A DNA stretch of 64,000 bases from Commensalibacter oyaizuii (GCF_029953265.1 NZ_JASBAO010000001.1:682001-746000); one strand, 5' to 3'; shown: positions 39,028-48,806, counted from the first letter of the stretch. Program-made: numbers and translations. The notes: a model not told the origin generated them from the letters alone.

Positions 39028-39157
39028 GAAAGTGCGCCCCCCTTTTTATAGAAATAAAATAAAATCATCACAAATTTTTATTTTATTGGTTTATATTAAC
39101 ATAAAAATTTTATATTTGAGTACATCATCTTATTATCAATGAGTATACGGAGAAACC

Positions 39158-39604
39158 ATGTCTGAAACCGCTTTTTATTGGGGGCCTATTTGTACATTAC
39201 ATGCTATTTCAATGGCTTTATGGATTGGCAGCATTTTTTACTATGCCTTTGGTGTGCAATCATGTTTAAGCTTACTGGATCCTACACAAAAAAATTCAGT
39301 ACAACTACAGTGCTTACGAAAGCTTTTTCAATTTAGTTGGATCAGTGGCCCAATTGCCTTTATTACGCAAGCAACTTTACTAATATCTCCTTCTTTTAAG
39401 GATCATACATTGTGGGCTGTGTACGGATCGATATTACTGATTTTGATAATGATTGTAATGCAGTTTTATATTTTTACAACGTCATATCGCAAAGCACGAC
39501 GAGCACTACGTCCTAAACCCAACCTATTTACACAAATTAACAATCCATTAAAACTAATTGTATTCTTAGGAATTATCGATTTTGTTCTAACATATATTTC
39601 TTAA
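39158..39604 (+). CDS. Small four-helix membrane protein of unknown function
   Basis: 148 residues with four predicted membrane segments at about 10-33, 54-72, 82-105 and 130-147, and a short basic loop (SYRKARRALRPK). The first helix has a His followed by Trp (LHAISMALWIGSIFYYAFG), an arrangement reminiscent of the CopD/HemJ-type membrane families, where such His residues bind metal or heme; the resemblance is weak. Ribosome binding site GGAG lies 5 nt before the ATG. It stands alone upstream of the DEAD-box helicase with a 126-nt gap. No function is claimed. Confidence 0.7.
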   Translation: MSETAFYWGPICTLHAISMALWIGSIFYYAFGVQSCLSLLDPTQKNSVQLQCLRKLFQFSWISGPIAFITQATLLISPSFKDHTLWAVYGSILLILIMIVMQFYIFTTSYRKARRALRPKPNLFTQINNPLKLIVFLGIIDFVLTYIS

Positions 39605-39730
39605 ACGTTATTTTCACTATAACATTTACAATCTTAAATTACATATAATCATTGATTATTTATGTTTATATTAATATAACAAAAGCAAGATTATATTTTA
39701 ATCAATTCAGTTTTATATTCATTGACATAA

Positions 39731-41176
39731 ATGGTAGAAATTCATTTGCCTGCTAGTTCTAATAACGCAACAAAAACACAACCCAATTCTGATATAACCT
39801 CTCCAAGCACACAAATTAATCATGAGGTTTTATTTAGTCATTTGGGATTATCAAAACCAATTATGAAGGCTATCGACGAGATGGGATATAGAAATCCCAC
39901 TCAGATCCAGGCCCAAGCTATCCCGATTATCTTGCAAAATCATGATTTGGTTGGAATTGCACAAACAGGGACAGGAAAAACAGCGTCATTTACTTTACCT
40001 ATTCTTGAAATTCTTTCAAGCAGTAAAGGACGTGCCCGTATGCCAAGGGCCTTAATATTAGAACCAACTCGTGAACTTGCTTTACAAGTTGCAGATAATC
40101 TAAAGCAATACAGCAATTATCTAAAACTTTCCTATGCACTTTTAATGGGTGGGGAAAGTATGAATGATCAAAAAGAAACATTAAACCGAGGTGTTGATAT
40201 TATTATTGCAACCCCAGGCAGGTTGATGGATCTATTTGATAAGGGGGCAATTTTACTGACTCAGATCAAGATTCTTGTCATTGACGAAGCCGATCGTATG
40301 TTGGATATGGGGTTTATACCTGATGTCGAAAAAATCATCTCATATTTGCCCAAAAACAGACAAACGCTGTTACTCTCCGCTACAATGTCTGACGATATCA
40401 GAAAACTAACCGATTCTTTTCTTTCTAACCCTCAAGAAGTCACCGTTGCCCCGCCTTCATCGCTTGCAACTACGATTGAAACAGGATTGGTAATTGTTCC
40501 TGAAAAAAGAAAAAGAGCGGTTTTAAGAAAATTATTACGCAATGATGAAGTGCAAAACGCAATTATCTTTTGTAATCGCAAAAGAGATGTCGATATTCTA
40601 ACCCGATCTCTAAAAAGACACGGATTCCAAAGTGAGGCATTACACGGTGATCTAACTCAACAACACCGTACCAAAACGTTAGATAGCTTTAAAAAGGGCG
40701 ATATTCAATTTCTAGTATGTTCTGACATTGCAGCGAGAGGGATTGATATTGATCAGCTAACACATGTGTTCAATTATGACTTACCCCGCCAAGCCGAAGA
40801 TTATGTCCACCGTATTGGTCGCACAGGTCGCGCAGGCCGCAGCGGTTATGCTTATAGTCTGGCAACAGAAGATGATTTAGAAGTTATCCAAGCAATCGAA
40901 ACATTAACCAAAACATCAATACCTCGTCTTGATTTGGAAAACGAATCTATTGAAATTTCTGATGATAATACTTCATTAAAATCAAAAAATCATAAATCAA
41001 ATTCAGTTAAACCCAAAGATGGACAACCTCAAAAACGTCAAAAGCAAGGAAAGTCAAAAAGTAACCTTCCTGTTCCACGTATTCCGTTATCACAATCCCT
41101 GCCTGACGATAATACCCCCGTTATTGGTTTTGGACAATTTGTTCCTGCTTTTATGCTATCACCTTTTAGAAAATAG
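39731..41176 (+). CDS. DEAD-box RNA helicase, RhlE-like
   Basis: ATP-dependent RNA helicase, 481 residues. All motifs are intact: F...GYRNPTQIQAQAIP (Q motif), AQTGTGKTASF (I), PTRELALQ (Ia), TPGRLMD (Ib), VIDEADRMLDMGF (II), LLSATMS (III), IIFCNRKRD (IV), CSDIAARGIDI (V) and HRIGRTGRAGR (VI). A Lys/Gln/Ser-rich disordered tail (about 405-450) is followed by a short conserved-looking end VIGFGQFVPAFM. An N-terminal extension of about 35 Ser/Thr/Asn-rich residues precedes the core. Likely roles are ribosome assembly or mRNA decay; the exact paralogue (RhlE, CsdA) cannot be decided here. Confidence 0.93.
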   Translation: MVEIHLPASSNNATKTQPNSDITSPSTQINHEVLFSHLGLSKPIMKAIDEMGYRNPTQIQAQAIPIILQNHDLVGIAQTGTGKTASFTLPILEILSSSKGRARMPRALILEPTRELALQVADNLKQYSNYLKLSYALLMGGESMNDQKETLNRGVDIIIATPGRLMDLFDKGAILLTQIKILVIDEADRMLDMGFIPDVEKIISYLPKNRQTLLLSATMSDDIRKLTDSFLSNPQEVTVAPPSSLATTIETGLVIVPEKRKRAVLRKLLRNDEVQNAIIFCNRKRDVDILTRSLKRHGFQSEALHGDLTQQHRTKTLDSFKKGDIQFLVCSDIAARGIDIDQLTHVFNYDLPRQAEDYVHRIGRTGRAGRSGYAYSLATEDDLEVIQAIETLTKTSIPRLDLENESIEISDDNTSLKSKNHKSNSVKPKDGQPQKRQKQGKSKSNLPVPRIPLSQSLPDDNTPVIGFGQFVPAFMLSPFRK

Positions 41177-41202
41177 CACTTTTATAATTTCCTATAGTAA
41201 AC

Positions 41203-41241
41203 AAAGTTGAGTCATTACAATATCGTAACAGACTTAGCTTT
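41203..41241. terminator. Hairpin between convergent helicase and glycosyltransferase genes
   Basis: AAAGTTGAGTC (41203-41213) pairs as RNA with GACTTAGCTTT (41231-41241), with two wobble pairs and an inner TTAC/GTAA stem. There is no proper U-run on either side, so terminator function is tentative. Confidence 0.4.
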
Positions 41242-41243
41242 GA

Positions 41244-42812
41244 TTACTCTAGAAAACGCGATAATATCCCAGGTAATAACGTATTAAGCTTTGCCCTCTC
41301 ACAATCGTTTAAATGCACACATAATCGAATAAATTCACGATAGTTGTGGTGTGGTATCATTGTAAGAACAGACAATAGTTCTTTTAATGTTGTTTGATGA
41401 TCAATTAAATCGACTTTAATGTTATCGTCGATAAGATTCTGATCTTGATAACAAACCTCTAAGTCCCATAAATCATTCATATCTTCTTTCTTGGCACTTC
41501 GATCATATAAAAATACAGATTGAGTATTCTCTGCCGAATATCCCAACAATTTCTCATCATAAAGAGAAGTTAACGCGTATTTTTGCATATCAGAAAGATA
41601 TATTGGTCGGAAATAATGTTCAAAAAACAGCAATAACTGACCATCGATAGCAAAAGGAGTAGAATGATATTTTTTTTCAAACAAAACAGTAAGGATAATG
41701 GAATTGGGTAAATACGGAAAAACAATTCCATAAATAGGCAACAAATATTTAATCTCTGCTTCTAAATCAGAAGCAAACATCAATTTCTGAGAATAATTGG
41801 AAATATATAGATGCCTCTTATGTCCATTCGTTAAACGGACAACAATTGGTTTATCGCTCTCACCTTGTATTTGTTTCTTTAGACGATCGTACAACGATTG
41901 CTGAGAAAAAGAAGAAGCTGGAATATTATAAGGAACAGAATGAAAAGATAATGCAGCTTTGAAAATTTCTTCTTCCATTTTATGTCTTGCATACTGCCAA
42001 AGCTGTTCTTCAATTTGGATAAAATGCTTATTCACCAATGGCATCATGCGCAAAGGATTTTGATCCTGCATATTAATATATGGTAGACTAAAGCACTGCC
42101 AATGTTCAAAACTATCGCCGAGATCACTTTTTCTACGTCGAATACGTTCGACATAATGCTCCATACTGCGACAAATGAAATGCATTACCTTGGCCCCACT
42201 CCACGTTATATCCTTATTGGGCCCACGCCATTCGAAATTATTTCCCTCGGTATCTACATATTTTTTCATATCAACGTCAAATTGATGAGGGTTAATATAA
42301 TTTCCACCTAATTTTTCAGGGCGTATAAAACTTTTGACTTGTTGGTTATCACCCAACATCATAGAAGAATGATAGGTGAATGTTTCAACAACATGCCCCT
42401 TAGGAAATAATACCCTTTTTGCATTTCCATAAATACACCAATTGATCGCCACCGCATCTGCGTGTGGAAACTGGTCTAAAAAATCAGAAAATCGATCATG
42501 ATCTGTTAAATATACATATTCATCAGCATCAAAAAATCCAATCCAATCATACTGCCCTTTTGCCATTGAAGCAGCAGCCATGAATGCATCTCTCTGGCGC
42601 CAATAAAAATTTGGTTGATCTATAGGATTAGTTCGAAATAATTGAATATCATATAATTTTGCAGCTGCCTGCAAAATCTCATACGTCCCATCTGTAGAAT
42701 GATCATCAAAGATATAAAGTCTATCTATGCCAAACGCCTGATACCATGCGATCCAACCAGCAATATCGGCGCGTTCATTTTTGACGAATAAAGCGACAGC
42801 AACTTTGGACAT
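41244..42812 (-). CDS. Glycosyltransferase family 2-type protein
   Basis: The first 250 or so residues fit a GT-A glycosyltransferase of the Glyco_tranf_2_4 kind: VALFVKNERADIAGWIAWYQ, IFDDHSTDGT at 34-43, WRQRDAF, and the metal-binding FFDADEY with Asp95-Ala-Asp97. A middle region (KVMHFICRSMEHYVERIRRRKSDL) is still recognisable as part of this family; the C-terminal 250 residues are unfamiliar and may be a separate domain. No membrane helices are apparent. Acceptor and sugar are unknown. UDP-galactopyranose mutase is encoded at the other end of the window, so a surface glycan role is possible but not shown. Confidence 0.8.
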   Translation of the reverse strand: MSKVAVALFVKNERADIAGWIAWYQAFGIDRLYIFDDHSTDGTYEILQAAAKLYDIQLFRTNPIDQPNFYWRQRDAFMAAASMAKGQYDWIGFFDADEYVYLTDHDRFSDFLDQFPHADAVAINWCIYGNAKRVLFPKGHVVETFTYHSSMMLGDNQQVKSFIRPEKLGGNYINPHQFDVDMKKYVDTEGNNFEWRGPNKDITWSGAKVMHFICRSMEHYVERIRRRKSDLGDSFEHWQCFSLPYINMQDQNPLRMMPLVNKHFIQIEEQLWQYARHKMEEEIFKAALSFHSVPYNIPASSFSQQSLYDRLKKQIQGESDKPIVVRLTNGHKRHLYISNYSQKLMFASDLEAEIKYLLPIYGIVFPYLPNSIILTVLFEKKYHSTPFAIDGQLLLFFEHYFRPIYLSDMQKYALTSLYDEKLLGYSAENTQSVFLYDRSAKKEDMNDLWDLEVCYQDQNLIDDNIKVDLIDHQTTLKELLSVLTMIPHHNYREFIRLCVHLNDCERAKLNTLLPGILSRFLE

Positions 42813-42904
42813 ACTAAACCTTATTGAATTCTAAATAAGCATTATATTTAAACGAAATTGCATTATATCAGTACATGAAATTATATCGAAACGCTAAGTT
42901 ATGA

Positions 42905-42934
42905 TAAAAAAAAACAACCTTGTTAAAGGTTGTT
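42905..42934 (-). terminator. Terminator of the suf operon
   Basis: Minus-strand AACAACCTT-TAAC-AAGGTTGTT followed by a run of U (plus-strand A at 42906-42914), 30 nt after the sufT stop. Confidence 0.88.
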
Positions 42935-42963
42935 ATAAAGTCAGGCATAGAATAGATAAAAGT

Positions 42964-43422
42964 TCAAAACATGTTCAAAGTTAATCTTGCTTCGTCACTC
43001 ATACGAGATACGTCCCAAGGAGGATCCCAAACAACATTAACTTGTACTTGGGTTACACCAGGCACTTTTTCAATAGCTTGTTGTATCATTACAGGCAATT
43101 CTTGTGCACTTGGACAATTGGGAGCTGTTAGAGTCATCTCAACATTAATCCGACCATCATCATGCAAATCTATCGCATAAATTAATCCTAATTCATAAAC
43201 ATTTACTGGAATTTCTGGATCGTAAACCGTAGAGATTGCATCAATGATTGCATTTTCATCGATACTATGAGTCTTTGAAGCTTGAGACGCGTCTTTATTC
43301 CCTTCATTATCAGGTGTCCAGACGTCAACGCAGTCCTGTCGTTTAGCCAATTCTTGCGCTATATTCTCAGAGGAACTTGCAGGATTACTGTCATTAACCA
43401 AAGATGTTTCTATATGTTTCAT
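42964..43422 (-). CDS. sufT: SUF system Fe-S assembly protein SufT (MIP18/DUF59 family)
   Basis: Accessory factor for Fe-S cluster maturation. After a variable N-terminal 50 residues, the DUF59 domain has AISTVYDPEIPVNVYELGLIY, VEMTLTAPNCPSAQELP (with the conserved Cys of this family) and VNVVWDPPWDVSRMSDEARL near the end. 152 residues. Last gene of the sufR-B-C-D-S-T operon, 64 nt after sufS and followed by a strong terminator. Confidence 0.92.
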   Translation of the reverse strand: MKHIETSLVNDSNPASSSENIAQELAKRQDCVDVWTPDNEGNKDASQASKTHSIDENAIIDAISTVYDPEIPVNVYELGLIYAIDLHDDGRINVEMTLTAPNCPSAQELPVMIQQAIEKVPGVTQVQVNVVWDPPWDVSRMSDEARLTLNMF

Positions 43423-43486
43423 AGATCAATCAAACTTGTTAAGTTAGAATAATAACCATACTATAAAATAGTAAAAAAAATACTAC

Positions 43487-44725
43487 TTATTTAATAAGCA
43501 TTCGTTGAATTAATTTCAATGTTTTTATAAAGAAATCAATTTCACCAAATGTTGTGTATAAACCAAAACTTGCACGGGCAACACTGGTTTGATGTAGACG
43601 GTTTAATAACGGCTCAGCACAATGCGTTCCGGCTCGAACGGCGATTCCATTTTGGTCTAATAATGTCGCGATATCATGTGCATGGGCGTTCTGAAGGGTA
43701 AAGGCAATGACACCGCCTCTTTTTTCAGGATTACCTAGAACAGTTAAGCCATCAATTGCAGCCATTTGTGCAAGCGTGTAATCGACCAATTTCTCGTCAT
43801 GCTGGATAATTGCATCGTAACCAATTGATAAAACATAATCGATCGCCGCACCTAGACCTACGACCTCTAAAATAGGTTGTGTACCTGCCTCAAATTTAGT
43901 TGGAGGTAGCGCCCATGTAGATTTTTCAAAAGTGACACGATCAATCATGTCCCCCCCACCCATAAAAGGTGGCATTATTTCCAATAGTTCTTTTTTACCC
44001 CATAAGACCCCAATACCTGTGGGACCATATAATTTATGGCCTGTAAAGACATAGAAATCGGCATCTAAATCTTGCACATTAACGTGCTGATGGACAATCC
44101 CCTGACTGCCATCCAATAAGATTTTTGCACCATTTTGATGAGCCATTTCAATAATCATTTTAACTGGATTAATAGTGCCCAGCACATTAGACATATGCGT
44201 TACAGCAACCAGTCCAATATCATGGTCTCTCAAAATCTGCTCGAATGCCAATAAATCCAAATCTCCATCATCGGTAATAGGAGCAATATGCAAATGAATT
44301 CCAATGCGATCACGCAACATCTGCCAAGGGACAAGATTGGCATGATGTTCCATCTCTGTAATTACAACCCCTTGACCTGGTTTTAATAACGACCCAAAAG
44401 AATGGGCGACCAGATTGATTGCTTCAGTACTATTTTTGGTAAAAACAATTTCTTCAGCAGTTTTAGCCCCCATAAAATCTGCAATTTTTTGACGAATATT
44501 TTCATATTGGTCCGTCATTGCCTCGCTCATACTGTATGCGCCACGATGCACATTGGCATATTGTGTAAATACAGCATGTTGCATTGCCTCGATAACTTGT
44601 ATTGGTTTTTGTGCTGAGGCCCCACTATCTAAAAAAACGAAAGGTTTACCACGTATTTTTTGGTTTAATATAGGGAAATCCTGTCTGATTTTTTCAACAT
44701 CATAATGCACTGATGAATTAATCAT
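43487..44725 (-). CDS. sufS: Cysteine desulfurase SufS
   Basis: PLP enzyme that mobilises sulfur from cysteine for Fe-S clusters. PLP lysine is Lys231 in FTGHKLYGPTG; the persulfide-forming Cys369 is in RAGTHCAEPLL, the short-loop type II arrangement. Other family motifs: VFLDSGASAQKP, EIVFTKNSTEAINLVA, EMEHHANLVPW, ILLDGSQ. 412 residues, normal length. Its ATG overlaps the sufD stop (ATGA). No sufE or sufU partner gene is seen next to it. Confidence 0.96.
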   Translation of the reverse strand: MINSSVHYDVEKIRQDFPILNQKIRGKPFVFLDSGASAQKPIQVIEAMQHAVFTQYANVHRGAYSMSEAMTDQYENIRQKIADFMGAKTAEEIVFTKNSTEAINLVAHSFGSLLKPGQGVVITEMEHHANLVPWQMLRDRIGIHLHIAPITDDGDLDLLAFEQILRDHDIGLVAVTHMSNVLGTINPVKMIIEMAHQNGAKILLDGSQGIVHQHVNVQDLDADFYVFTGHKLYGPTGIGVLWGKKELLEIMPPFMGGGDMIDRVTFEKSTWALPPTKFEAGTQPILEVVGLGAAIDYVLSIGYDAIIQHDEKLVDYTLAQMAAIDGLTVLGNPEKRGGVIAFTLQNAHAHDIATLLDQNGIAVRAGTHCAEPLLNRLHQTSVARASFGLYTTFGEIDFFIKTLKLIQRMLIK

Positions 44726-46005
44726 GTTATATCCTCTACAATCTCAACACCCAATTGTTCTTTCAACAATGTCTTAGCAATTGGATCCTCTACAACATCG
44801 ACGGCAGCAGCAATAAAGGCATTAATTAAAATCTGCCTAGCTTGATCGTGTGGTATACCTCTGGACATTAAGAAAAATAATTGCTCTTGATCCAGTGCCC
44901 CCACCGTCGCCCCATGCGAACATTTGACATCATCTGCATATATCTCTAATTCAGGTTTGGTATTTATTTCTGATTGATCAGAAAGCAACAATGCCTGATT
45001 TTGTTGTTGTGCATCGGTTTTTTGAGCATGCTGATCAACATAAACTTTCCCCTGAAAAACCCCATGACTGCGATCAGACAAAATATTTTTTACATTTTGT
45101 TCAGAACGACAATGCGGTGCAAGATGAGAAACCAATGCGGTAATATCAGCATGTTGTTTACCACTCAACGTCTGAACAGCATGAAATGCAGCATCACTCC
45201 ACTCACCTTTAAGCGATAAATAAACTTCTTGTCGTGAGAAAGCTGCCCCTTTGGTCATTAAAAATTGACGATATTTCGCATGATCAGCAAGACTGATATA
45301 AGCATTAGAACAAATATAACTTTGCAATGACGAATTTACCAATTTGTTATATTGTAAATCCGCATGGGGACCAACGATAAATTCGCAAACAGGATTCGTA
45401 AAATAGATTCCTGATCCAACATTAAATTCTACGATTGACAACTGGGCGTGATCATCCAGAACTACCTGAAATCTTGGATGAAATGCAATGGTTTCACCAT
45501 CTGTGGCGTAACCAAGATTAATAAGCAAAATAGTTCCGCCTTGTTGACCTTTTGCAATCTTTAATTGTACAGCTTGTCCACCCATGGCATAATTCAAAGC
45601 TGTCATAACATCCCGATCGGGACATGCTAGATTCCCATACAGACCCGTATCTTTTTGAATATCAAAGCTGGGATGATTCAATAAAGTTGAAAATTCAGTA
45701 TAAATTTTTCCATTAACCGTAACGAGACGCGGCAATTTTGCTAACTCATCTGAAGAAAAAATATTCTTTGCCAACCATATTTTAACCTGTTCATCAGAGA
45801 CAGATTGGGGTTGAGTAAAAGAATACTGATTGATCCATTTTAGATCAGTATATTTCCAGACCTCTGTTTTACGGGTTGGTAACCCATTACTAGTTAAAAA
45901 AGCAATTGCTTTTTGTTGCTGAATGTTCGTGACTTTTCCAGTAACTTGCGACAGCAGCCCTTCTAATCCTTTTAAATCTTTATTGTGTTGTGACCCTTTA
46001 TTCAT
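44722..46005 (-). CDS. sufD: Fe-S cluster assembly protein SufD
   Basis: Scaffold partner in the SufBCD complex. The 427 residues contain GLPTRKTEVWKYTDL near the N-terminus, a beta-helix core and the C-terminal helical SufC-binding part: EIYADDVKCSHGATVGALDQ and FLMSRGIPHDQARQILINAF. The conserved His of the SufB-SufD interface is within KCSHGAT. The longer frame starts with a TTG at 46017, but the ATG at 46005 has GGAG 6 nt upstream and overlaps the sufC stop by 8 nt (ATGAATAA). Confidence 0.95.
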   Translation of the reverse strand: MNKGSQHNKDLKGLEGLLSQVTGKVTNIQQQKAIAFLTSNGLPTRKTEVWKYTDLKWINQYSFTQPQSVSDEQVKIWLAKNIFSSDELAKLPRLVTVNGKIYTEFSTLLNHPSFDIQKDTGLYGNLACPDRDVMTALNYAMGGQAVQLKIAKGQQGGTILLINLGYATDGETIAFHPRFQVVLDDHAQLSIVEFNVGSGIYFTNPVCEFIVGPHADLQYNKLVNSSLQSYICSNAYISLADHAKYRQFLMTKGAAFSRQEVYLSLKGEWSDAAFHAVQTLSGKQHADITALVSHLAPHCRSEQNVKNILSDRSHGVFQGKVYVDQHAQKTDAQQQNQALLLSDQSEINTKPELEIYADDVKCSHGATVGALDQEQLFFLMSRGIPHDQARQILINAFIAAAVDVVEDPIAKTLLKEQLGVEIVEDIT

Positions 46006-46780
46006 CGGCCTCTCCAACCAGACGTCCGTATCCTTCTGCCTCTAATTGACGTGAAAGCTCTGGCCCACCTTTATGAATAATTCGTCCCTTTGCCAAAACA
46101 TGAATATAATCGGGTTGAATGTGATCCAATAATCTTTGATGATGGGTAATAATAAGCGATGAAAATTTTGATGAACGTAAAGATTTAACACCTTCGGCAA
46201 CAATACGTAGCGCGTCAATATCAAGACCACTGTCGGTTTCATCCAAAATTGCAAAAGAGGGCTGTAGTAGCGTCATTTGCAAGACCTCATTGCGTTTCTT
46301 TTCCCCTCCAGAAAAACCAACATTCACATTACGTTTTAACATATCTGTTGAAAAAGATAGCTTTTTCGCAAGTTCTTTCACCAATTTCAAAAAGTTAACA
46401 GGATCAAGTTCTTCCTCACCGCGGGCTTTACGAACTGAATTTACTGCTGTGCGCAAGAAATTAGCATTATTCACACCTGGCAATTCAACAGGGGCTTGAA
46501 AAGCCAGAAACAACCCAGCAGCAGCACGTTCATCTGGAGACATAGATAACAGATCCTGACCTTTAAAGGTCACAGATCCTTGGGTCACTTCATAATCTGG
46601 ATGGCCTGATAAAACATAAGACAATGTTGATTTACCAGATCCATTAGGCCCCATAATCACATGGGTTTCCCCTGCAGGAATAGTTAAATTAACACCTCTT
46701 AGAATTTCCTTGCGACTATCCTCAGCAGAATCATCAATAACAGATGCATGTAAATTCTTAATTTCTAAAATCTTATTCAT
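45998..46780 (-). CDS. sufC: Fe-S cluster assembly ATPase SufC
   Basis: ABC-type ATPase of the SufBCD scaffold; cytoplasmic, not a transporter. Walker A GPNGSGKST, Q-loop AFQAPVELPG, signature FSGGEKKRNEV, Walker B FAILDETDSGLDIDAL and the H-loop ITHHQRLLD. The FSGGEKKRNE and DETDSGLDID variants are specific to SufC. 260 residues, complete. It overlaps sufD by 8 nt and follows sufB after 8 nt. Confidence 0.97.
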   Translation of the reverse strand: MNKILEIKNLHASVIDDSAEDSRKEILRGVNLTIPAGETHVIMGPNGSGKSTLSYVLSGHPDYEVTQGSVTFKGQDLLSMSPDERAAAGLFLAFQAPVELPGVNNANFLRTAVNSVRKARGEEELDPVNFLKLVKELAKKLSFSTDMLKRNVNVGFSGGEKKRNEVLQMTLLQPSFAILDETDSGLDIDALRIVAEGVKSLRSSKFSSLIITHHQRLLDHIQPDYIHVLAKGRIIHKGGPELSRQLEAEGYGRLVGEADE

Positions 46781-46788
46781 TTTTTCGC

Positions 46789-48282
46789 CTAACCTACACT
46801 TCCTTCAAGACTAATTTGCAAAAGCTGCTGCGCCTCGACAGCGAATTCCATAGGAAGTTCTTTTAATACATCTTTACAAAACCCATTAACAATCAGACCT
46901 ATCGCTTGCTCTTTTGAAAGGCCTCGTTGTTGGCAATAAAATAATTGTTCTTCTGAAATTTTGGAGGTTGTTGCCTCATGCTCTATTTTAACTGAACTGT
47001 TTTGGCTTTCGATATATGGAACCGTATGCGCCCCACATTGATTACCAATCAATAAACTATCACATTCTGTGAAATTACGCGCATCCTTTGCTCGAGGTAA
47101 CATTCGAACCAATCCACGATATGTACTATCTGACTTACCAGCACTGATTGTTTTTGCTAGAATGGTTGAGCGCGTATTTGGCCCAATATGGATCATTTTT
47201 GTACCTGTATCTGCTTGTTGATGCCCATTTGTCACCGCAACAGAATAAAACTCGCCTATGGATCCCTCGCCTTGTAAAATGCAAGATGGATATTTCCAAG
47301 TAATTGCCGACCCTGTTTCGACCTGCGTCCATGAAATACGTGCACGCGCACCACGACAAGCCCCGCGTTTGGTTACAAAATTATAAATCCCACCTTTGCC
47401 ATCTTTATCACCTGGATACCAATTTTGTACAGTGGAATATTTGATGAAAGCATCTTCCATTGCAATCAATTCGACAACAGCAGCATGAAGTTGATTTTCA
47501 TCACGTTGGGGGGCTGTACACCCTTCTAAGTAAGAAACCGTAGCTTTGTCATCAGCAATAATTAATGTTCGTTCAAACTGACCTGTGTTTCTTGCATTAA
47601 TACGAAAGTAAGTCGATAATTCCATCGGACAACGTACCCCTTTTGGCACATAAACAAAAGAGCCATCCGTAAAAACAGCTGAATTTAAGGCAGAATAATA
47701 GTTATCCCCTTGTGGAACGACACTGCCCAAATATTTTTTAACCAATTCAGGGTAGGTCTTAATAGCTTCAGAAATCGGACAAAAAATAACACCAGCCTTG
47801 GCCAAAGTCTCACGAAATGTTGTTGCGACAGACACACTGTCAAATACAGCATCAACAGCAACAGGCATAGCATGATCTGCCTCTTCAGCCCCTTCTACAC
47901 CTGCTAAGATGGCGCGCTCTTTTAACGGAATCCCCAATTTTTCATAGGTTCTCAATAACTCTGGATCAACCTCGTCCAATGACTTGGGTCCTTGTTTCTT
48001 TTTAGGGGCGGCAAAATAATGTAAATCTTGATAATCAATTTCAGGATGATTAACTTTTGCCCAGTTTGGAGCCTCCATCGTTAACCATAAACGATAAGCT
48101 TTTAATCGCCATTCCAGCATCCATTCAGGTTCTTCTTTACGCACAGAAATCAGACGAATGATATCTTCGTTTAATCCCTTGGGGGCAAAATCCATCTCAA
48201 TATTGGTTTCAAATCCCCACTTATACGAATTATTCTCGAGCTGCTTTAATAGCGCCTGATCTTGAGTTGGCTTCGTCATCAT
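46789..48282 (-). CDS. sufB: Fe-S cluster assembly protein SufB
   Basis: Core scaffold on which new clusters form. 497 residues with [41 protein letters not shown] (conserved Cys, probable sulfur acceptor), [20 protein letters not shown] and the C-terminal [19 protein letters not shown]. Longer than SufD and with these motifs, it cannot be confused with it. Two ATG codons stand together at the start. First structural gene after the regulator, 47 nt downstream. Confidence 0.97.
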   Translation of the reverse strand: MMTKPTQDQALLKQLENNSYKWGFETNIEMDFAPKGLNEDIIRLISVRKEEPEWMLEWRLKAYRLWLTMEAPNWAKVNHPEIDYQDLHYFAAPKKKQGPKSLDEVDPELLRTYEKLGIPLKERAILAGVEGAEEADHAMPVAVDAVFDSVSVATTFRETLAKAGVIFCPISEAIKTYPELVKKYLGSVVPQGDNYYSALNSAVFTDGSFVYVPKGVRCPMELSTYFRINARNTGQFERTLIIADDKATVSYLEGCTAPQRDENQLHAAVVELIAMEDAFIKYSTVQNWYPGDKDGKGGIYNFVTKRGACRGARARISWTQVETGSAITWKYPSCILQGEGSIGEFYSVAVTNGHQQADTGTKMIHIGPNTRSTILAKTISAGKSDSTYRGLVRMLPRAKDARNFTECDSLLIGNQCGAHTVPYIESQNSSVKIEHEATTSKISEEQLFYCQQRGLSKEQAIGLIVNGFCKDVLKELPMEFAVEAQQLLQISLEGSVG

Positions 48283-48329
48283 TTTACTCTGTTTCTTGAA
48301 TTTTTATTTTTTAAAAACACGATGCGATT

Positions 48330-48740
48330 CTATTCTGTCGCAACATGTTTGTTTTTTAAATCAGCGATAGTAATTGTTTCAAACACTCTTCTGACTTGGT
48401 GACTTACGATATTCCATTTGCCATTAAGCTTGCATTCAACCGTTGTTATTCGACAACTTTCTTGGTCACAATTCACCAAATCAATCGGACCATCAATAGC
48501 TCTGACAACTTGCTCTAGCGTTATTTCCGCTAAGGAATGTTCTAAGAAATAACCACTTCCCGCCCCTCTGCACGACTTAACTAAAGAAGAGCGTGTCAGC
48601 ATTTTTAATACTTTTGCCACCGTTGGTTCAGGTATCCCTGTTTCCACCGCCAATACTGAAGAAGAGACTGTCTTCTGGTGTTGGCTTAGATGAATCAAAA
48701 GAATCGTTGCATAGTCTGTTAGCTTTGATAGCTTCAACAT
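48330..48740 (-). CDS. Rrf2-family regulator of the suf operon (SufR/IscR-like)
   Basis: 136-residue Rrf2 protein with an N-terminal winged helix (LSKLTDYATILLIHLSQH, ETGIPEPTVAKVLKMLTRSSLVKSCRGAGSGYFL in landmark form) and a dimer helix carrying three cysteines, Cys-x4-Cys-x6-Cys, in NCDQESCRITTVEC. IscR has Cys-x5-Cys-x5-Cys, so an Fe-S cluster is likely but with altered spacing. The closest described group is the SUF assembly regulator family. Encoded at the head of the suf operon, it probably senses Fe-S supply and controls its own promoter; two palindromes at 48807-48841 are candidate sites. Confidence 0.9.
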   Translation of the reverse strand: MLKLSKLTDYATILLIHLSQHQKTVSSSVLAVETGIPEPTVAKVLKMLTRSSLVKSCRGAGSGYFLEHSLAEITLEQVVRAIDGPIDLVNCDQESCRITTVECKLNGKWNIVSHQVRRVFETITIADLKNKHVATE

Positions 48741-48798
48741 TAATCTTGTTCAATCTTAAAAATAAACCCAGTTTATACTTTAAAACGAAAGTATGATC

Positions 48799-48804
48799 TT
48801 TATA
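48799..48804 (-). promoter_or_regulatory. Predicted -10 element of the suf operon promoter
   Basis: Minus-strand TATAAA (five of six consensus bases), about 60 bp before the regulator's ATG. A palindrome directly upstream fills the normal spacer; the -35 expected at 17 bp is poor (ATAAAT), which would suit an activated or regulated promoter. Confidence 0.4.
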
Positions 48805-48806
48805 TA

